From contig NZ_CP130720.1 of assembly GCF_035984415.1 (NCBI RefSeq), positions 806,001 to 870,000 on the forward strand: a stretch of DNA of 64,000 nt, given 5' to 3'. Positions 43,823-52,383 of the stretch are shown one piece after another. The position numbers were made by a program, and so were the translations under genes. The stretch is from Streptomyces sp. NBC_01296 (GTDB lineage Bacteria > Actinomycetota > Actinomycetes > Streptomycetales > Streptomycetaceae). Each line of letters begins with the position of its first letter. Within the stretch, counting starts at the first letter, position 1. The notes below the pieces were generated by a model. It was not told where the DNA came from and searched no databases. It saw only the letters and a program-made list of their open reading frames with translations.

Positions 43823-44413
43823 TCAGCCCACCGGCGCGAGCCTCAGGTGCTGCGGCGGACGTGTCAGGTGTGCGGAGAGGTCCGGAAGGGGCGGGGCCTC
43901 CCCGGCCGTGAACCAGAGCAGGACGTCCTCGCCGGTGCGCACGGGCAGGGCGGGGAAGGTGTTCCGGGCGTGCTCCGTGCGGTGGACCGCCGTCGGAGCG
44001 GAGCAAGCGGCGGCCAGCCGGGGGCGCAGACTCCGCTCGAAGTGGCCGGCGAAGGACTGGGCGGCGGGGTGGCAGATGGTCACCGTGACCAGGCCTGCGT
44101 CGGTCGGGGCGGCGAATCCCGGACCGCGCAGCAGGAGGACGTCGTCCGAGTCGGCCATGGTCGCGTTGGCCCGGTCACGGTGTTCCTGCCAGACGGGGCC
44201 CTCGTAGAAGGCGCGCAGCGAGCGGTCCCGCCGCTCCATGTCCGGGAAGGCGCGCAGCCAGACGAAACGGTCCGGGTCGTCCAGGTCCCGGAAGCGTCCG
44301 CCGACGGTGATGCCCGCCGCTTCCTGCCCTGCGACGAACTCTCGCTCGAAGAGTGCGATCAAGGTGTCCCGGGCGCCGGGGTGCAAGGTGTACTGCCGGA
44401 GTTCGACGATCAT
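43823..44413 (-). CDS. NIPSNAP-family protein
   Basis: This is a 196-residue protein beginning MIVELRQYTLHPGARDTLIALFEREF, the standard first unit of the ferredoxin-like NIPSNAP fold. A second unit (VTVTICHPAAQSFAGHFERSLRPRL) is at about 110-135. FVWLRAFPDMERRDRSLRAFYEGPVW is the family core. Bacterial NIPSNAP proteins have no agreed activity. It is convergent with the TTA hydrolase (12-base gap), and a strong inverted repeat lies 13 bases upstream of its start. Confidence 0.86.
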   Translation of the reverse strand: MIVELRQYTLHPGARDTLIALFEREFVAGQEAAGITVGGRFRDLDDPDRFVWLRAFPDMERRDRSLRAFYEGPVWQEHRDRANATMADSDDVLLLRGPGFAAPTDAGLVTVTICHPAAQSFAGHFERSLRPRLAAACSAPTAVHRTEHARNTFPALPVRTGEDVLLWFTAGEAPPLPDLSAHLTRPPQHLRLAPVG

Positions 44414-44425
44414 TGCCGCAGGCTA

Positions 44426-44464
44426 GGACCGGTCCACTGACACCTCCTGTCAGTGGACCGGTCC
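44426..44464. promoter_or_regulatory. 17-base inverted repeat upstream of the NIPSNAP gene
   Basis: GGACCGGTCCACTGACA (44426-44442) and TGTCAGTGGACCGGTCC (44448-44464) pair perfectly round CCTCC. Each arm begins or ends with the 10-base palindrome GGACCGGTCC. It fits a terminator for the gene ending at 44481, and also an operator for the NIPSNAP gene starting at 44413. Confidence 0.75.
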
Positions 44465-44480
44465 GCGGTCGCCGGCTTCG

Positions 44481-46127
44481 TCAGCAGCCCGGGGCTCCCG
44501 TACCGCCGCGCTGGGGCAGGCTCAGGTTGGGGGCGGAGCTCGGCCAGGTGAGGGTGACCGTCTTCGTCGTCCCGTCCGCGTTGAGCTGGACGATGGGGGC
44601 GGGCTTGCCGACCGGGTTGCCGTCGGCGCCGAAGGACAGCCAGCCGCTCGCCCCCGGGAGCATCTGCGCGCAGTAGAACTGGTGGAGGATGCCGGTCTCC
44701 AGCCCCGGGTTCTTCAGGCCCGCCTCGTCGTGCCGGGCCGCGCTGATCGCGGCGACGGCGGCGTCGTGCGTGAGCATCGCCTGTCCGCTGGCGAGGTCCG
44801 CCGGGTCGAAGGCCAGGGGCGCCGCGCCGGACTGGGTGGTGGCCAGGGGCTGCTTCGTGCACGGGTCGGGCCGCCCGGTGAACGCCGACCAGAACTGGTC
44901 GTAGTTGCGCTTGGCGTCCGATCCGGGGCATTCGGTGCCCCACTCGTCCGGACTGGCCAGGGCCGTGTACGCCACCGTCACCCGGCCGGAGGCGACGCCC
45001 TTGAGGACCGCGTCGTCGCGGATGGCCTCGGAGGCGTCGTCCCCCACCAGGATGCGCAGCTGCGGGATGCCGCAGGGCGTGCCCTGCACCCAGTTCTGCA
45101 CGAACGCCCCGAGGTCGCGGCCGCGTCCGGCGAAGTACACGACGGACGGTGCGGCCTGGCACAGGTTGGCGTGCATCAGGTTGAACTGCTGGATCAGGTA
45201 GTCCCGGCGGCCGGCGCCGCTCGGGAGGCTGCGGGGCGAGGTGTACGGGAGCACCGTCACCGTGCGGTCCGGTGCCTGGAAGCGGGTCTTGGCCTCCGCC
45301 GCCAGCGTGGCCGTGTAGTCGTCGTCGGCGACGCTGTCCGCCACCACGGCGAGCGAGCTCACGGCCGGGCGCAGCCCGGACACGTACTGGTTGACGGCGA
45401 TCACGGAGTCGGAGTTGGTGGGCGAGACCCGGAACATGTCGGGGATCGTCCGCTTGCCGGCCGGGTCCGCGGGGTCCAGGTTCATCGAATTGCCGGTGAC
45501 CGTCGATCCGATGACGGGGATGTGCAGCTGGGCGGAGATGGCCGCGGCGGCCTGCCGGGTCTGCTCGGTGCTCTGGCCCAGGCCGACGACCGCCGAGATG
45601 TGCTCGGCCGCCGCGTTCTTCTTGACGCTGGCGACCGCCTGCTGCCAGGACCCGTACTGGCTGCCCATGTTGGCCAGGTACAGCTTCACGCCGGGTGTAC
45701 TGCCGTACGCGGCCGTGTTGTTCGCACGCCAGACGGCGGCTATGGCGCCCTCGACGTTGTGGTAGAGCGATTCGTAGGTCAGCGTGTCCACGTCTTCGAC
45801 GGGCGAGAGGTTCAGCATCAGCACCACACTGGTGGAGTTCCCCTGCACCGCGTCGTTGGCCGTGCGGATCCTGTCCTGCAGCTTGCGCATCCGCTCGGGT
45901 TCGCCCTTGGTGAAGGGCGTGCTGCCGAGGTTCACGCCGACGCAGGCCAACGGCGTGCCGGCAGCGGTCATTCCGGGACCGCAGGACAGCGCGGGCGGGA
46001 ACAGCACGCCGTAGCCCCAGATGCCGCCGAACACGGCACCGGCCAGGAGCAGGAGGGCGGCGGTCAGCGATAACACGGGATGGCGGCGCAGCCGGCCGAG
46101 CCGTGGGTTGCGTACACCTGCGGGCAT
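44481..46127 (-). CDS. Membrane-anchored periplasmic-binding-fold receptor
   Basis: This is a 548-residue protein. One N-terminal helix (about 17-40, SLTAALLLLAGAVFGGIWGYGVLF) anchors a large external domain of the type I periplasmic-binding fold (branched-amino-acid receptor type): YLANMGSQYGSWQQAV, ISAVVGLGQSTEQTRQAAAAIS, PVIGSTVTGNSM, SPTNSDSVIAVNQYV and VVYFAGRGRDLGAFV. There is no lipobox and no ABC permease or ATPase nearby, so transport is unlikely. It follows the P-loop NTPase gene by 51 bases on the same strand, which suggests a sensor that signals to it. Confidence 0.8.
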   Translation of the reverse strand: MPAGVRNPRLGRLRRHPVLSLTAALLLLAGAVFGGIWGYGVLFPPALSCGPGMTAAGTPLACVGVNLGSTPFTKGEPERMRKLQDRIRTANDAVQGNSTSVVLMLNLSPVEDVDTLTYESLYHNVEGAIAAVWRANNTAAYGSTPGVKLYLANMGSQYGSWQQAVASVKKNAAAEHISAVVGLGQSTEQTRQAAAAISAQLHIPVIGSTVTGNSMNLDPADPAGKRTIPDMFRVSPTNSDSVIAVNQYVSGLRPAVSSLAVVADSVADDDYTATLAAEAKTRFQAPDRTVTVLPYTSPRSLPSGAGRRDYLIQQFNLMHANLCQAAPSVVYFAGRGRDLGAFVQNWVQGTPCGIPQLRILVGDDASEAIRDDAVLKGVASGRVTVAYTALASPDEWGTECPGSDAKRNYDQFWSAFTGRPDPCTKQPLATTQSGAAPLAFDPADLASGQAMLTHDAAVAAISAARHDEAGLKNPGLETGILHQFYCAQMLPGASGWLSFGADGNPVGKPAPIVQLNADGTTKTVTLTWPSSAPNLSLPQRGGTGAPGC

Positions 46128-46178
46128 GAGGACTCCTTGCGGTGCGCCCGGCCACGCCGGCGGCGTGGCGCGGAGGGG

Positions 46179-48356
46179 TCAGGCGAACAGCGCGCCCGCC
46201 TGCTGGAGGGCGCTGACGTCGAGCAGACGGGAGTTGTGCGAGAGCCGTTCGAAGCCCTCTTCGATCTGGGCGTCCCAGCGCCGGCTGCGCTCGGTGAGCG
46301 GATCGTTGTACAGCCACAGCAGGGCCAGGAGCTTGGCCGTGGCGACCGCCACGACGTCCCGGCCGCTCTGCTCGATCCCGGCGAGGAGGAGCGCGTACGA
46401 CTCCTGGGCGGACTGCTCGTGGACCAGGCGGCACGGCGCCGAGGCCAGGTAGTCGAGGAGGCGCACCCATGCGCGGTGGTCCCGGTCGAACCGGCCGGCC
46501 AGCGCCTCGGCCACGGGGGCGAACTTGCCCAGGGCCAGGTCGTAGAAGAGCTGCTGTTCCTCACGTGCGGGGCCCGAGCCGTTGTGGGTGGCGGCGAGGG
46601 AGGCCAGGGCCCGGGCCTGGCGGGTGAAGACGTCGTGCCACGGGTCTGCGGGCCGCTCCCCCTGCGCCGCGGCGGCGGGAGCGCCGGCAGGGGCGGCGGC
46701 GGAGAGGGCGGTGAGCGCGCAGCGGCTCAGCCAGGGGTGCAGTACGGGAGGTCTGTCCGCCTCGCCCCAGCCGACCTCCCGGATCCGGGAGGGGCGGTGG
46801 AAGAAGGTGCTGACCCACAGGTTGCGGCGCAACAGCTCGAGGCTGCGCGGCAGGTCGGCTATGTCCTGCGGTACGCGGGGGTCGTCGGCGGTGCGCATGT
46901 CCGCCAGGTAGCCGGCCGCCAGTACGACGGGCGGCGGGTTGGTCCGTCCCGGTGCGGGTGCGGCCAGCCCTTCGGGCAGGCTGGTCTCCAGCGCCCGCGA
47001 CCACAGCGGTCTTCCGCTCGCGTCGACCGCGGCGGGCAGGGGTCTCTCCGGTACGCCGGTTTCCGCGTCCGGCGGGGTGCTCTCGCGCTGTTCCTGCAGG
47101 GCGAGGGCGGCGCCCCAGTGGCCGCCGGTGAGGGCGTGGACGACGGACGCCGCAACGGGTGCGGCGAGCGGCGCGGCGTCGTCGGTGAGGTACGAGACCC
47201 GCTCCTCGGACATCGGATCGAGCCACACCGGATACCAGTAGTGCGCCGCCGAGGCGGGGTCCGGTCCGGCGCCGGCCTCGTCCTGCCGGGTCCAGCGCGT
47301 ACGGGTGGCCCGGCTGAGGAGGGGGACGCGGCGCTGCGGGGTGTCCGGCAGCGGGGTGGTGCGCCAGGGCTCGCACCAGCGGGTGGTCCATTCCGGCTGC
47401 CACTGGTCGCAGGCGGCGAGGACGACGAGCGGGTCGGCGGCGGCCCCCGAGCCCGGCTCGTTGTGCTCGTTGCGCATGCGCGCCGCGACCAGTGCGGCGA
47501 GGAACCGGCGGCCGGCCGGGGTCTGGGCGCCGTCCACGAAGAGGACCCACGCGTGGTCGTGCCGGGCGGCCCGGCCCGCGTGCTCCTGCGGCAGCTCGCA
47601 GGAGCACGAGGAGCGCAGCGCCGGGTGCCGCTCCGCCTGGTCCTTGGCGTCGGCGAGGAACGCGGCCAGCAGCGGGCCGACCGCGGCCGACCTGGACGCG
47701 GAACTCAGTCTGATCAGCGCGTCGAGGGAGCCCGCGGCCTCGGCCTCCGGGATGCCGACGTGCCAGCGCAGTGCGTCGCGCAGGCCCCAGCGGGCGGTGC
47801 TCTGCAGCAGCGATCCGATCACCGGCCGGGCCCGTTCCCGTACGGCGGTGACGACTTCGCGCGCCTGCCCCTGGACGAGCGGGCTGAGCGCGCCGGTGAC
47901 CACGACGTCCATCGTGGTGTCCACGGCCTCCTCCAGCCGGGTGGCGAACCGGCCGCGGCGGGTGTTGCGCGTGTACTGCTGGATCAGGCCCTTGATCTGG
48001 TCCGTGGCCCGGGAGCGGTCCTCCTCGAGGTTCTCGTTGAGGGCCAGCAGCCCGAGGGCGAACCGGTGGAAGACGGGGCTGCGCCGCAGCGTGTCCCAGC
48101 CGCGCATCATCTGGAAGGCCACCAGGGCCGCGGCCGACACCGGGTCCAGCGGGTTCTCGTGGAAGTCGAGGTGGGCGTGGACCACCGTGGAGCCGCAGCC
48201 CTGGGACAGGGAGCGGAGCATGGTGGTCTTGCCCGACTGCCGGGGCCCGAGCAGCGCCACCACGGGCTGCCGCTGGTCCGGATACCGCCAGATCATGTGC
48301 CGAAGAAAAGCGTCGGTCCCCTCCGCATGGCCCAGCTCCGCCGTTGCGCTCACCAT
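46179..48356 (-). CDS. Large P-loop NTPase (STAND/AAA-like)
   Basis: This is a 725-residue cytoplasmic protein starting at ATG 48356. The N-terminal NTPase has Walker A GPRQSGKT (37-44), a HAHLDFHENPLDPVSAAALV strand-loop, and HAWVLFVDGAQ as a plausible Walker B. A Leu/Ala-rich helical C-terminal half with repeated WLxRC/LLxRLxDYL-type units (about 480-725) looks like a superhelical sensor or effector. I recognise no established family. The downstream receptor gene on the same strand makes an outside-sensing, ATP-using signalling pair plausible. Confidence 0.75.
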   Translation of the reverse strand: MVSATAELGHAEGTDAFLRHMIWRYPDQRQPVVALLGPRQSGKTTMLRSLSQGCGSTVVHAHLDFHENPLDPVSAAALVAFQMMRGWDTLRRSPVFHRFALGLLALNENLEEDRSRATDQIKGLIQQYTRNTRRGRFATRLEEAVDTTMDVVVTGALSPLVQGQAREVVTAVRERARPVIGSLLQSTARWGLRDALRWHVGIPEAEAAGSLDALIRLSSASRSAAVGPLLAAFLADAKDQAERHPALRSSCSCELPQEHAGRAARHDHAWVLFVDGAQTPAGRRFLAALVAARMRNEHNEPGSGAAADPLVVLAACDQWQPEWTTRWCEPWRTTPLPDTPQRRVPLLSRATRTRWTRQDEAGAGPDPASAAHYWYPVWLDPMSEERVSYLTDDAAPLAAPVAASVVHALTGGHWGAALALQEQRESTPPDAETGVPERPLPAAVDASGRPLWSRALETSLPEGLAAPAPGRTNPPPVVLAAGYLADMRTADDPRVPQDIADLPRSLELLRRNLWVSTFFHRPSRIREVGWGEADRPPVLHPWLSRCALTALSAAAPAGAPAAAAQGERPADPWHDVFTRQARALASLAATHNGSGPAREEQQLFYDLALGKFAPVAEALAGRFDRDHRAWVRLLDYLASAPCRLVHEQSAQESYALLLAGIEQSGRDVVAVATAKLLALLWLYNDPLTERSRRWDAQIEEGFERLSHNSRLLDVSALQQAGALFA

Positions 48357-48610
48357 TCCCCCGCCCCCCAACCGAAAGCGCGACGCACGCGCCGACGCAA
48401 CGGAAGGTAACACCGCAAGGACGCGGAGCGACGGCGAATACCGCGGATCTCCTTCCCGCAATTCCGGGAGCGCACGCGGATCCTGCCGTGATCCTGCGGT
48501 CGATCTTCAACGGATATTCTGCGTCCACGCAGGCGGAGCCAGAACGCCTGGAGCAGAAGCAACACCCGATGTGCCGGGCCGCACCGCGCGCGGCAGGAGA
48601 TGGAGTCCCG

Positions 48611-48967
48611 ATGGACGTGCAGCACTTCGAGCGGATCACCGCATTCATCGAGGCGCGGCTCACCCCGCTGTTCGACGAGGCCACCGGCAGCGAGCGCGGT
48701 TTCGCGATGGACGACACCTCCCGTGCGCTGCGCGCCCTGCGCAACGCGGTGCTGGAGGCCTCGGCGGTCAAGGGGCTCGTCGAGAAGCGGGCGGAGGCCG
48801 AGCCGGCGCTGCGCCGGGTCATCGACCAGTCGGTGGAGCACCACTGGGACGTACTGCGCGGCATCGCCCGCCAGTGGGAGGACCACGCCGACTTCCGGCG
48901 CGAGTTCAAGCGCCACGCGTGGGAGCTCGACGGGGCCCTGGCCGCTCCGGCCGCCACGGAGGGATGA
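48611..48967 (+). CDS. Small helical protein of unknown function
   Basis: This is a 118-residue protein; GGAG precedes ATG 48611. It is entirely helical and charged (FERITAFIEARLTPLFDE, LRALRNAVLEASAVKGLVEKRAEAEPALRRVIDQSVEHHWDVLRGIARQWEDHADFRREF). There is no signal peptide, membrane segment or motif. It is divergent from the P-loop NTPase across a 254-base gap that holds nothing else obvious. Family not recognised. Confidence 0.7.
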   Translation: MDVQHFERITAFIEARLTPLFDEATGSERGFAMDDTSRALRALRNAVLEASAVKGLVEKRAEAEPALRRVIDQSVEHHWDVLRGIARQWEDHADFRREFKRHAWELDGALAAPAATEG

Positions 48968-49087
48968 GCCCCGCCGGGTGCCGCCCCCGCCGGCCGCGTC
49001 CGCGGGCCGGGGCGGCGCCCGGCGCAGGTCCGCGCCCGGAGTGACAATGGGTGTGTGGACCCGCTGCCGAGCCGGCAGGAGACGACG

Positions 49088-50221
49088 ATGAACGGCTCGG
49101 TCCCTATCGGACGTGTTGTCGGGGTGCCGCTGCGCATGCACTGGAGCGTGCCGCTGCTGGTGGTGCTGTTCGCGTACGGGCTCGGCCGCCAGACCCTCCC
49201 CGTGTGGACTCCGGGGCGCTCGAACGCCGTCTACACCCTCGCCAGTGTCGTGGGCGCACTGCTGCTCATGGGCAGTCTGCTGCTGCACGAGACGGCGCAC
49301 GCCGCGGCGGCCCGCAGGAGGAAGATCTCCGTCGAGGACGTCACCCTGTGGGCGCTGGGCGGGATGACCAGGATGGGCCGGCCGCAGACCGCCGCGGCGG
49401 CCTTCGTGGTGGCGGTGAGCGGCCCGCTCACCAGCCTGGTGCTCGGCGGCGCCGCACTCGGCGCGGGGATCGGGCTGCACGCCCTGCTCGGCTGGGCGGT
49501 GCCCGCGGCCGTCCTGGTGTGGCTCGGCTGGACGAACCTGTTCCTCGCCGTCTTCAACCTGCTGCCGGCCGCGCCGCTCGACGGCGGGCGGGTGCTGCAG
49601 GCGCTGCTGTGGTGGCGTACGGGCGACCGGGATCGGGCGGATCGGGCGGCCTCGCGCAGCGGGCAGGTCATGGGCGTGCTGCTGACGGCCGTGGGCTGGA
49701 TCTCCTTCGTGCGCGGGTCGTCGGGCGGGCTGTGGCTCGTCTTCCTCGGGCTCTTCATCGCGTTCGTCGCGGGCGCCGAACGCCAGCACGCCGTGCTGCG
49801 TACGGGGCTGCGGGGCGTGCGCGTGGCCGATGCCATGTCCAGCCCGGTGGCGACCGGTGCCGACTGGCTGAGCGTGCGGCAGTTCATCGAGGAGGTGGCC
49901 GTGGAATCCCGGCATTCCGCACTGCCGCTGCTCGATTTCGACGGCCGCCCCAGCGGGGTGGTGCACGTACGCGCGCTGGCCCGGATCCAGGATGCGCAGC
50001 GGGACGCACTGCGCGTACGCGACGTGGCGACGCCTCTGGCGCAGTGTGCGGTCGCCGCCCCGGACGAGCTGCTGGCCGAGGCCCTGGACGAGCTGCGGCC
50101 GGGGACCGGGCTGCCGGTCCTGGCGGTGGACGGTGGCCGGCTGGTGGGGATCGTCACCGCGAAGGACATCACCCGGCTCGTGCAGCGGCAGACGCTGCGC
50201 GGGGGCCGGGAGCCCGAGTGA
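49088..50221 (+). CDS. Site-2 intramembrane metalloprotease with CBS domains
   Basis: This is a 377-residue membrane protein. ATG 49088 follows AGGAG; a GTG at 49055 is open but less likely. About six membrane helices contain the zinc motif HETAH (67-71) and the second motif NLLPAAPLDGGR (158-168, Asp165). Two CBS domains (about 225-370, for example VADAMSSPVATGADWLSVRQFI) form a cytoplasmic regulatory module sensing adenine nucleotides. Members cut membrane-bound anti-sigma factors or similar; the substrate here is unknown. Confidence 0.92.
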   Translation: MNGSVPIGRVVGVPLRMHWSVPLLVVLFAYGLGRQTLPVWTPGRSNAVYTLASVVGALLLMGSLLLHETAHAAAARRRKISVEDVTLWALGGMTRMGRPQTAAAAFVVAVSGPLTSLVLGGAALGAGIGLHALLGWAVPAAVLVWLGWTNLFLAVFNLLPAAPLDGGRVLQALLWWRTGDRDRADRAASRSGQVMGVLLTAVGWISFVRGSSGGLWLVFLGLFIAFVAGAERQHAVLRTGLRGVRVADAMSSPVATGADWLSVRQFIEEVAVESRHSALPLLDFDGRPSGVVHVRALARIQDAQRDALRVRDVATPLAQCAVAAPDELLAEALDELRPGTGLPVLAVDGGRLVGIVTAKDITRLVQRQTLRGGREPE

Positions 50222-50302
50222 GGCGATGGGCGCCGGGGCGGCGGCTGCGGCGCGCCGGCTCCGAGGGCGGCTTCGGGTGAGCGGCGCGACAATGGGGGTG
50301 CG

Positions 50303-51043
50303 ATGACGTACATAGCCGTGAGCGCGTTGAGCCATGCCGGGCTGGTACGGGACCACAACGAGGACAGCCTCGTCGTCGGGCCGTGGACGCTGTGCGCCGG
50401 TGTGACGCGCAATCCGCAGACGCTCGTCTTCCCGACCGGTTCGCCGCTCGTCGTCGCGGTCGCCGACGGGATCGGCGGGCAGCCGGCCGGCGAGGTGGCG
50501 AGCGCGCTGGTGGCCCGCCAACTCGCGATGCTCGGGCCCTCCTTGGACAGCGAGGGAGCCGTCCGCGAGGCGCTCGTCCTGTGCAACCAGGCGGTGTACG
50601 CGGCCGCCGACAGCGATCCGCAACTGGCCACGATGGGCACCACGGTCGCGGGCGCCGTCGTACTGGAGGACTCGCTGATCTCCTTCAACGTCGGCGACAG
50701 CAGGGTGTTCGACGCCACGGCGGAGGAGCTCCGGCAGGTGAGCGTGGACGACAATCCGCCGCTGGAACCGGGGCAGCGCACCACGTCCCTGCTGACCCAG
50801 GCGCTCGGCGGCGCCCGCCGGCGCAGCGCGATCACGCCCCACGTCTCGACGGAGCCGCTGTCCGCCGGAGCCCGCTACCTGGTGTGCTCGGACGGGCTGA
50901 CGGACCCGGTGCCGCCCGAGGAGCTCGACGAGCTGCTGCGGGTGCACGACGACGGCAAGGCCGCTTTCGAGCTGTGGAAGGCGGCCATCGACGCTGGCGG
51001 CCCCGACAACATCACGCTCGCGCTGGTCAGGATCGGCGTATAG
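50303..51043 (+). CDS. PP2C-family Ser/Thr protein phosphatase
   Basis: This is a 246-residue compact PPM domain. Metal and phosphate motifs are in order: RDHNEDS (16-22), VADGIGG, NVGDSR, CSDGLTD and GGPDNIT near the C-terminus. It is a soluble manganese-dependent phosphatase that would reverse Hanks-type kinases such as the receptor kinase encoded at 22-24 kb, or those elsewhere. It starts 81 bases after the site-2 protease and shares the same GACAAT upstream element. Confidence 0.93.
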   Translation: MTYIAVSALSHAGLVRDHNEDSLVVGPWTLCAGVTRNPQTLVFPTGSPLVVAVADGIGGQPAGEVASALVARQLAMLGPSLDSEGAVREALVLCNQAVYAAADSDPQLATMGTTVAGAVVLEDSLISFNVGDSRVFDATAEELRQVSVDDNPPLEPGQRTTSLLTQALGGARRRSAITPHVSTEPLSAGARYLVCSDGLTDPVPPEELDELLRVHDDGKAAFELWKAAIDAGGPDNITLALVRIGV

Positions 51044-51049
51044 CGCCGC

Positions 51050-51847
51050 CTACCGCGGGCGGCGGGGCTTGCCGCCCTTGCCGCCCTTGGCTCCGCCCTT
51101 CGCACCGCCGGAGCCGCCGGAAGCGCCGCGCGGGTTCTTGCCGCCCGACTTCCCGGCCGTGGGCTTGCGCCCCGCGCCGGCCGCTTCGGGGCGCTTGCGC
51201 TGCTTCGGCTGCGGCGGGGTCGGGGCACGTCCGCGGGTGCTGTTGACGGTCCGGCCGCGCACGATCCCGATGAACTCCTCGACCAACTCGGTGGGGTCGC
51301 CGTCCGGGAACGACAGCGCGACCCGGGACTCGGGGGCGTCCGTGACCGTCCGGTACGTGAGGTCCTTGCGGTGGTGCAGCCGCGCGAGGGACTGCGGGAC
51401 GATCAGGACGCCGATCCCGGCCGCCACCAGCTCGATCGCGTCGGCCGTGGTGGCGGGGCGTTCGAGCGCGGGCCGCCCGGGCAGGCCCTCCCAGTCCAGG
51501 GTGTCGTCGAGGGGGTGCAGGACGATCTCGTCGGCGAGGTCCCCGGTGGACACCTCCTCCACGGCGGCCACGATGTGGTCCTTCGGGACCACGACGACCG
51601 TGGTCTCGGTGTAGAGGGGGATCGCGGCCAGGCCCGTCCGGTCGATCGGCAGCCGCACGAACCCGGCGTCGGCGCCGCTGCCCCGCAGCACGTCGGGGGC
51701 TTCGGCGGCGGACACCTGGAGGAGGGTCAGCGGGGTGTCGGGCAGGCGCTCGTTCCAGATCCGCACCCACTTGCTGGGCGTCACTCCCGGGACGTACGCG
51801 AGCCGGAACGAAGGAGATGCTGAAGGAGATGATTCCGAGCCTGTCAC
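51050..51847 (-). CDS. LysR-type effector-binding domain without DNA-binding domain
   Basis: This is a 265-residue protein. Residues 12-205 match the LysR substrate-binding (periplasmic-fold) domain: FRLAYVPGVTPSKWVRIWNERLPDTPLTLLQV, GADAGFVRLPIDRTGL, TVVVVPKDH, AIELVAAGIGVLIVPQSLARLHH. The winged-helix part is absent. The last ~55 residues are Lys/Gly/Arg-rich (KGGAKGG-like), similar to nucleic-acid-binding tails. It is divergent from the DUF5997 gene with a 58-base spacer. It is likely a regulator by ligand and partner binding; how it meets DNA is unclear. Confidence 0.85.
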   Translation of the reverse strand: MTGSESSPSASPSFRLAYVPGVTPSKWVRIWNERLPDTPLTLLQVSAAEAPDVLRGSGADAGFVRLPIDRTGLAAIPLYTETTVVVVPKDHIVAAVEEVSTGDLADEIVLHPLDDTLDWEGLPGRPALERPATTADAIELVAAGIGVLIVPQSLARLHHRKDLTYRTVTDAPESRVALSFPDGDPTELVEEFIGIVRGRTVNSTRGRAPTPPQPKQRKRPEAAGAGRKPTAGKSGGKNPRGASGGSGGAKGGAKGGKGGKPRRPR

Positions 51848-51892
51848 CCGGCCAGGTTACCGGCCGTGGTCAGAAGTAGCGCACACGCTCGA

Positions 51893-51908
51893 TACTCTTG
51901 ACCCCATG
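51893..51908 (+). promoter_or_regulatory. -10 element before DUF5997
   Basis: TACTCT (51893-51898) stands seven bases before ATG 51906 with no ribosome site between, the pattern of a leaderless promoter. Confidence 0.5.
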
Positions 51909-52310
51909 ACGTCGCACAAGACCACCCAGACCATGAAGCCCGCCACCGCGGCGAAGAAGCTGGGTGTGTACCTCGAAGCCACCCCCGCTGAGTTCCAGGA
52001 AGGTGTCGTGACCCGCAGCGAGCTGAACGCGCTGCAGGCCGAGCCGCCCCAGTGGCTGCAGGATCTGCGACTGGGCGGCCCGCACCCCCGGCCCGTGGTC
52101 GCGGCCAAGCTCGGCGTCTCGATCGCCGGTCTCGCGCGCGGCGGGGTCACCGAGGCCCTCACCACGGAGCAGATCGACGCGCTGAAGCAGGAGAACCCGG
52201 AGTGGCTCCAGAAGGAGCGCGCCACCCAGGCCGAGGTCCGCAAGGAAGCGGTCCGCATCAAGGAGAAGCACGCGGAGCGCGCCGAGCGGATCCAGCAGTC
52301 CGGCTCCTGA
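51906..52310 (+). CDS. DUF5997 protein
   Basis: This 134-residue protein begins TMKPATAAKKLGVYLEATPAEFQEGVVTRSELNALQAEPPQWL, the recognisable DUF5997 block. It continues with PVVAAKLGVSIAGLARGGVTEALTTEQIDALKQENPEWLQKER, a second helix-turn-helix-like repeat, and ends in a long charged helix. It is cytoplasmic. The two xxKLGV units may bind nucleic acid or the divergent LysR-domain protein; the pairing of these two genes looks like a unit. Function not established. Confidence 0.85.
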   Translation: MTSHKTTQTMKPATAAKKLGVYLEATPAEFQEGVVTRSELNALQAEPPQWLQDLRLGGPHPRPVVAAKLGVSIAGLARGGVTEALTTEQIDALKQENPEWLQKERATQAEVRKEAVRIKEKHAERAERIQQSGS

Positions 52311-52383
52311 CCGGCGTGCGCCGCGGGCGCCCCCGACGCCCCGAAACACCCCAACCCGGGCCGATCAGGTAAAGATCACCGGA

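Noticed and set aside
44481..46127. A solute-binding protein of an ABC importer
   Set aside because: The fold fits, but there is no lipobox, the anchor is an N-terminal membrane helix, and no permease or ABC ATPase is adjacent. The neighbouring NTPase is not an ABC protein.
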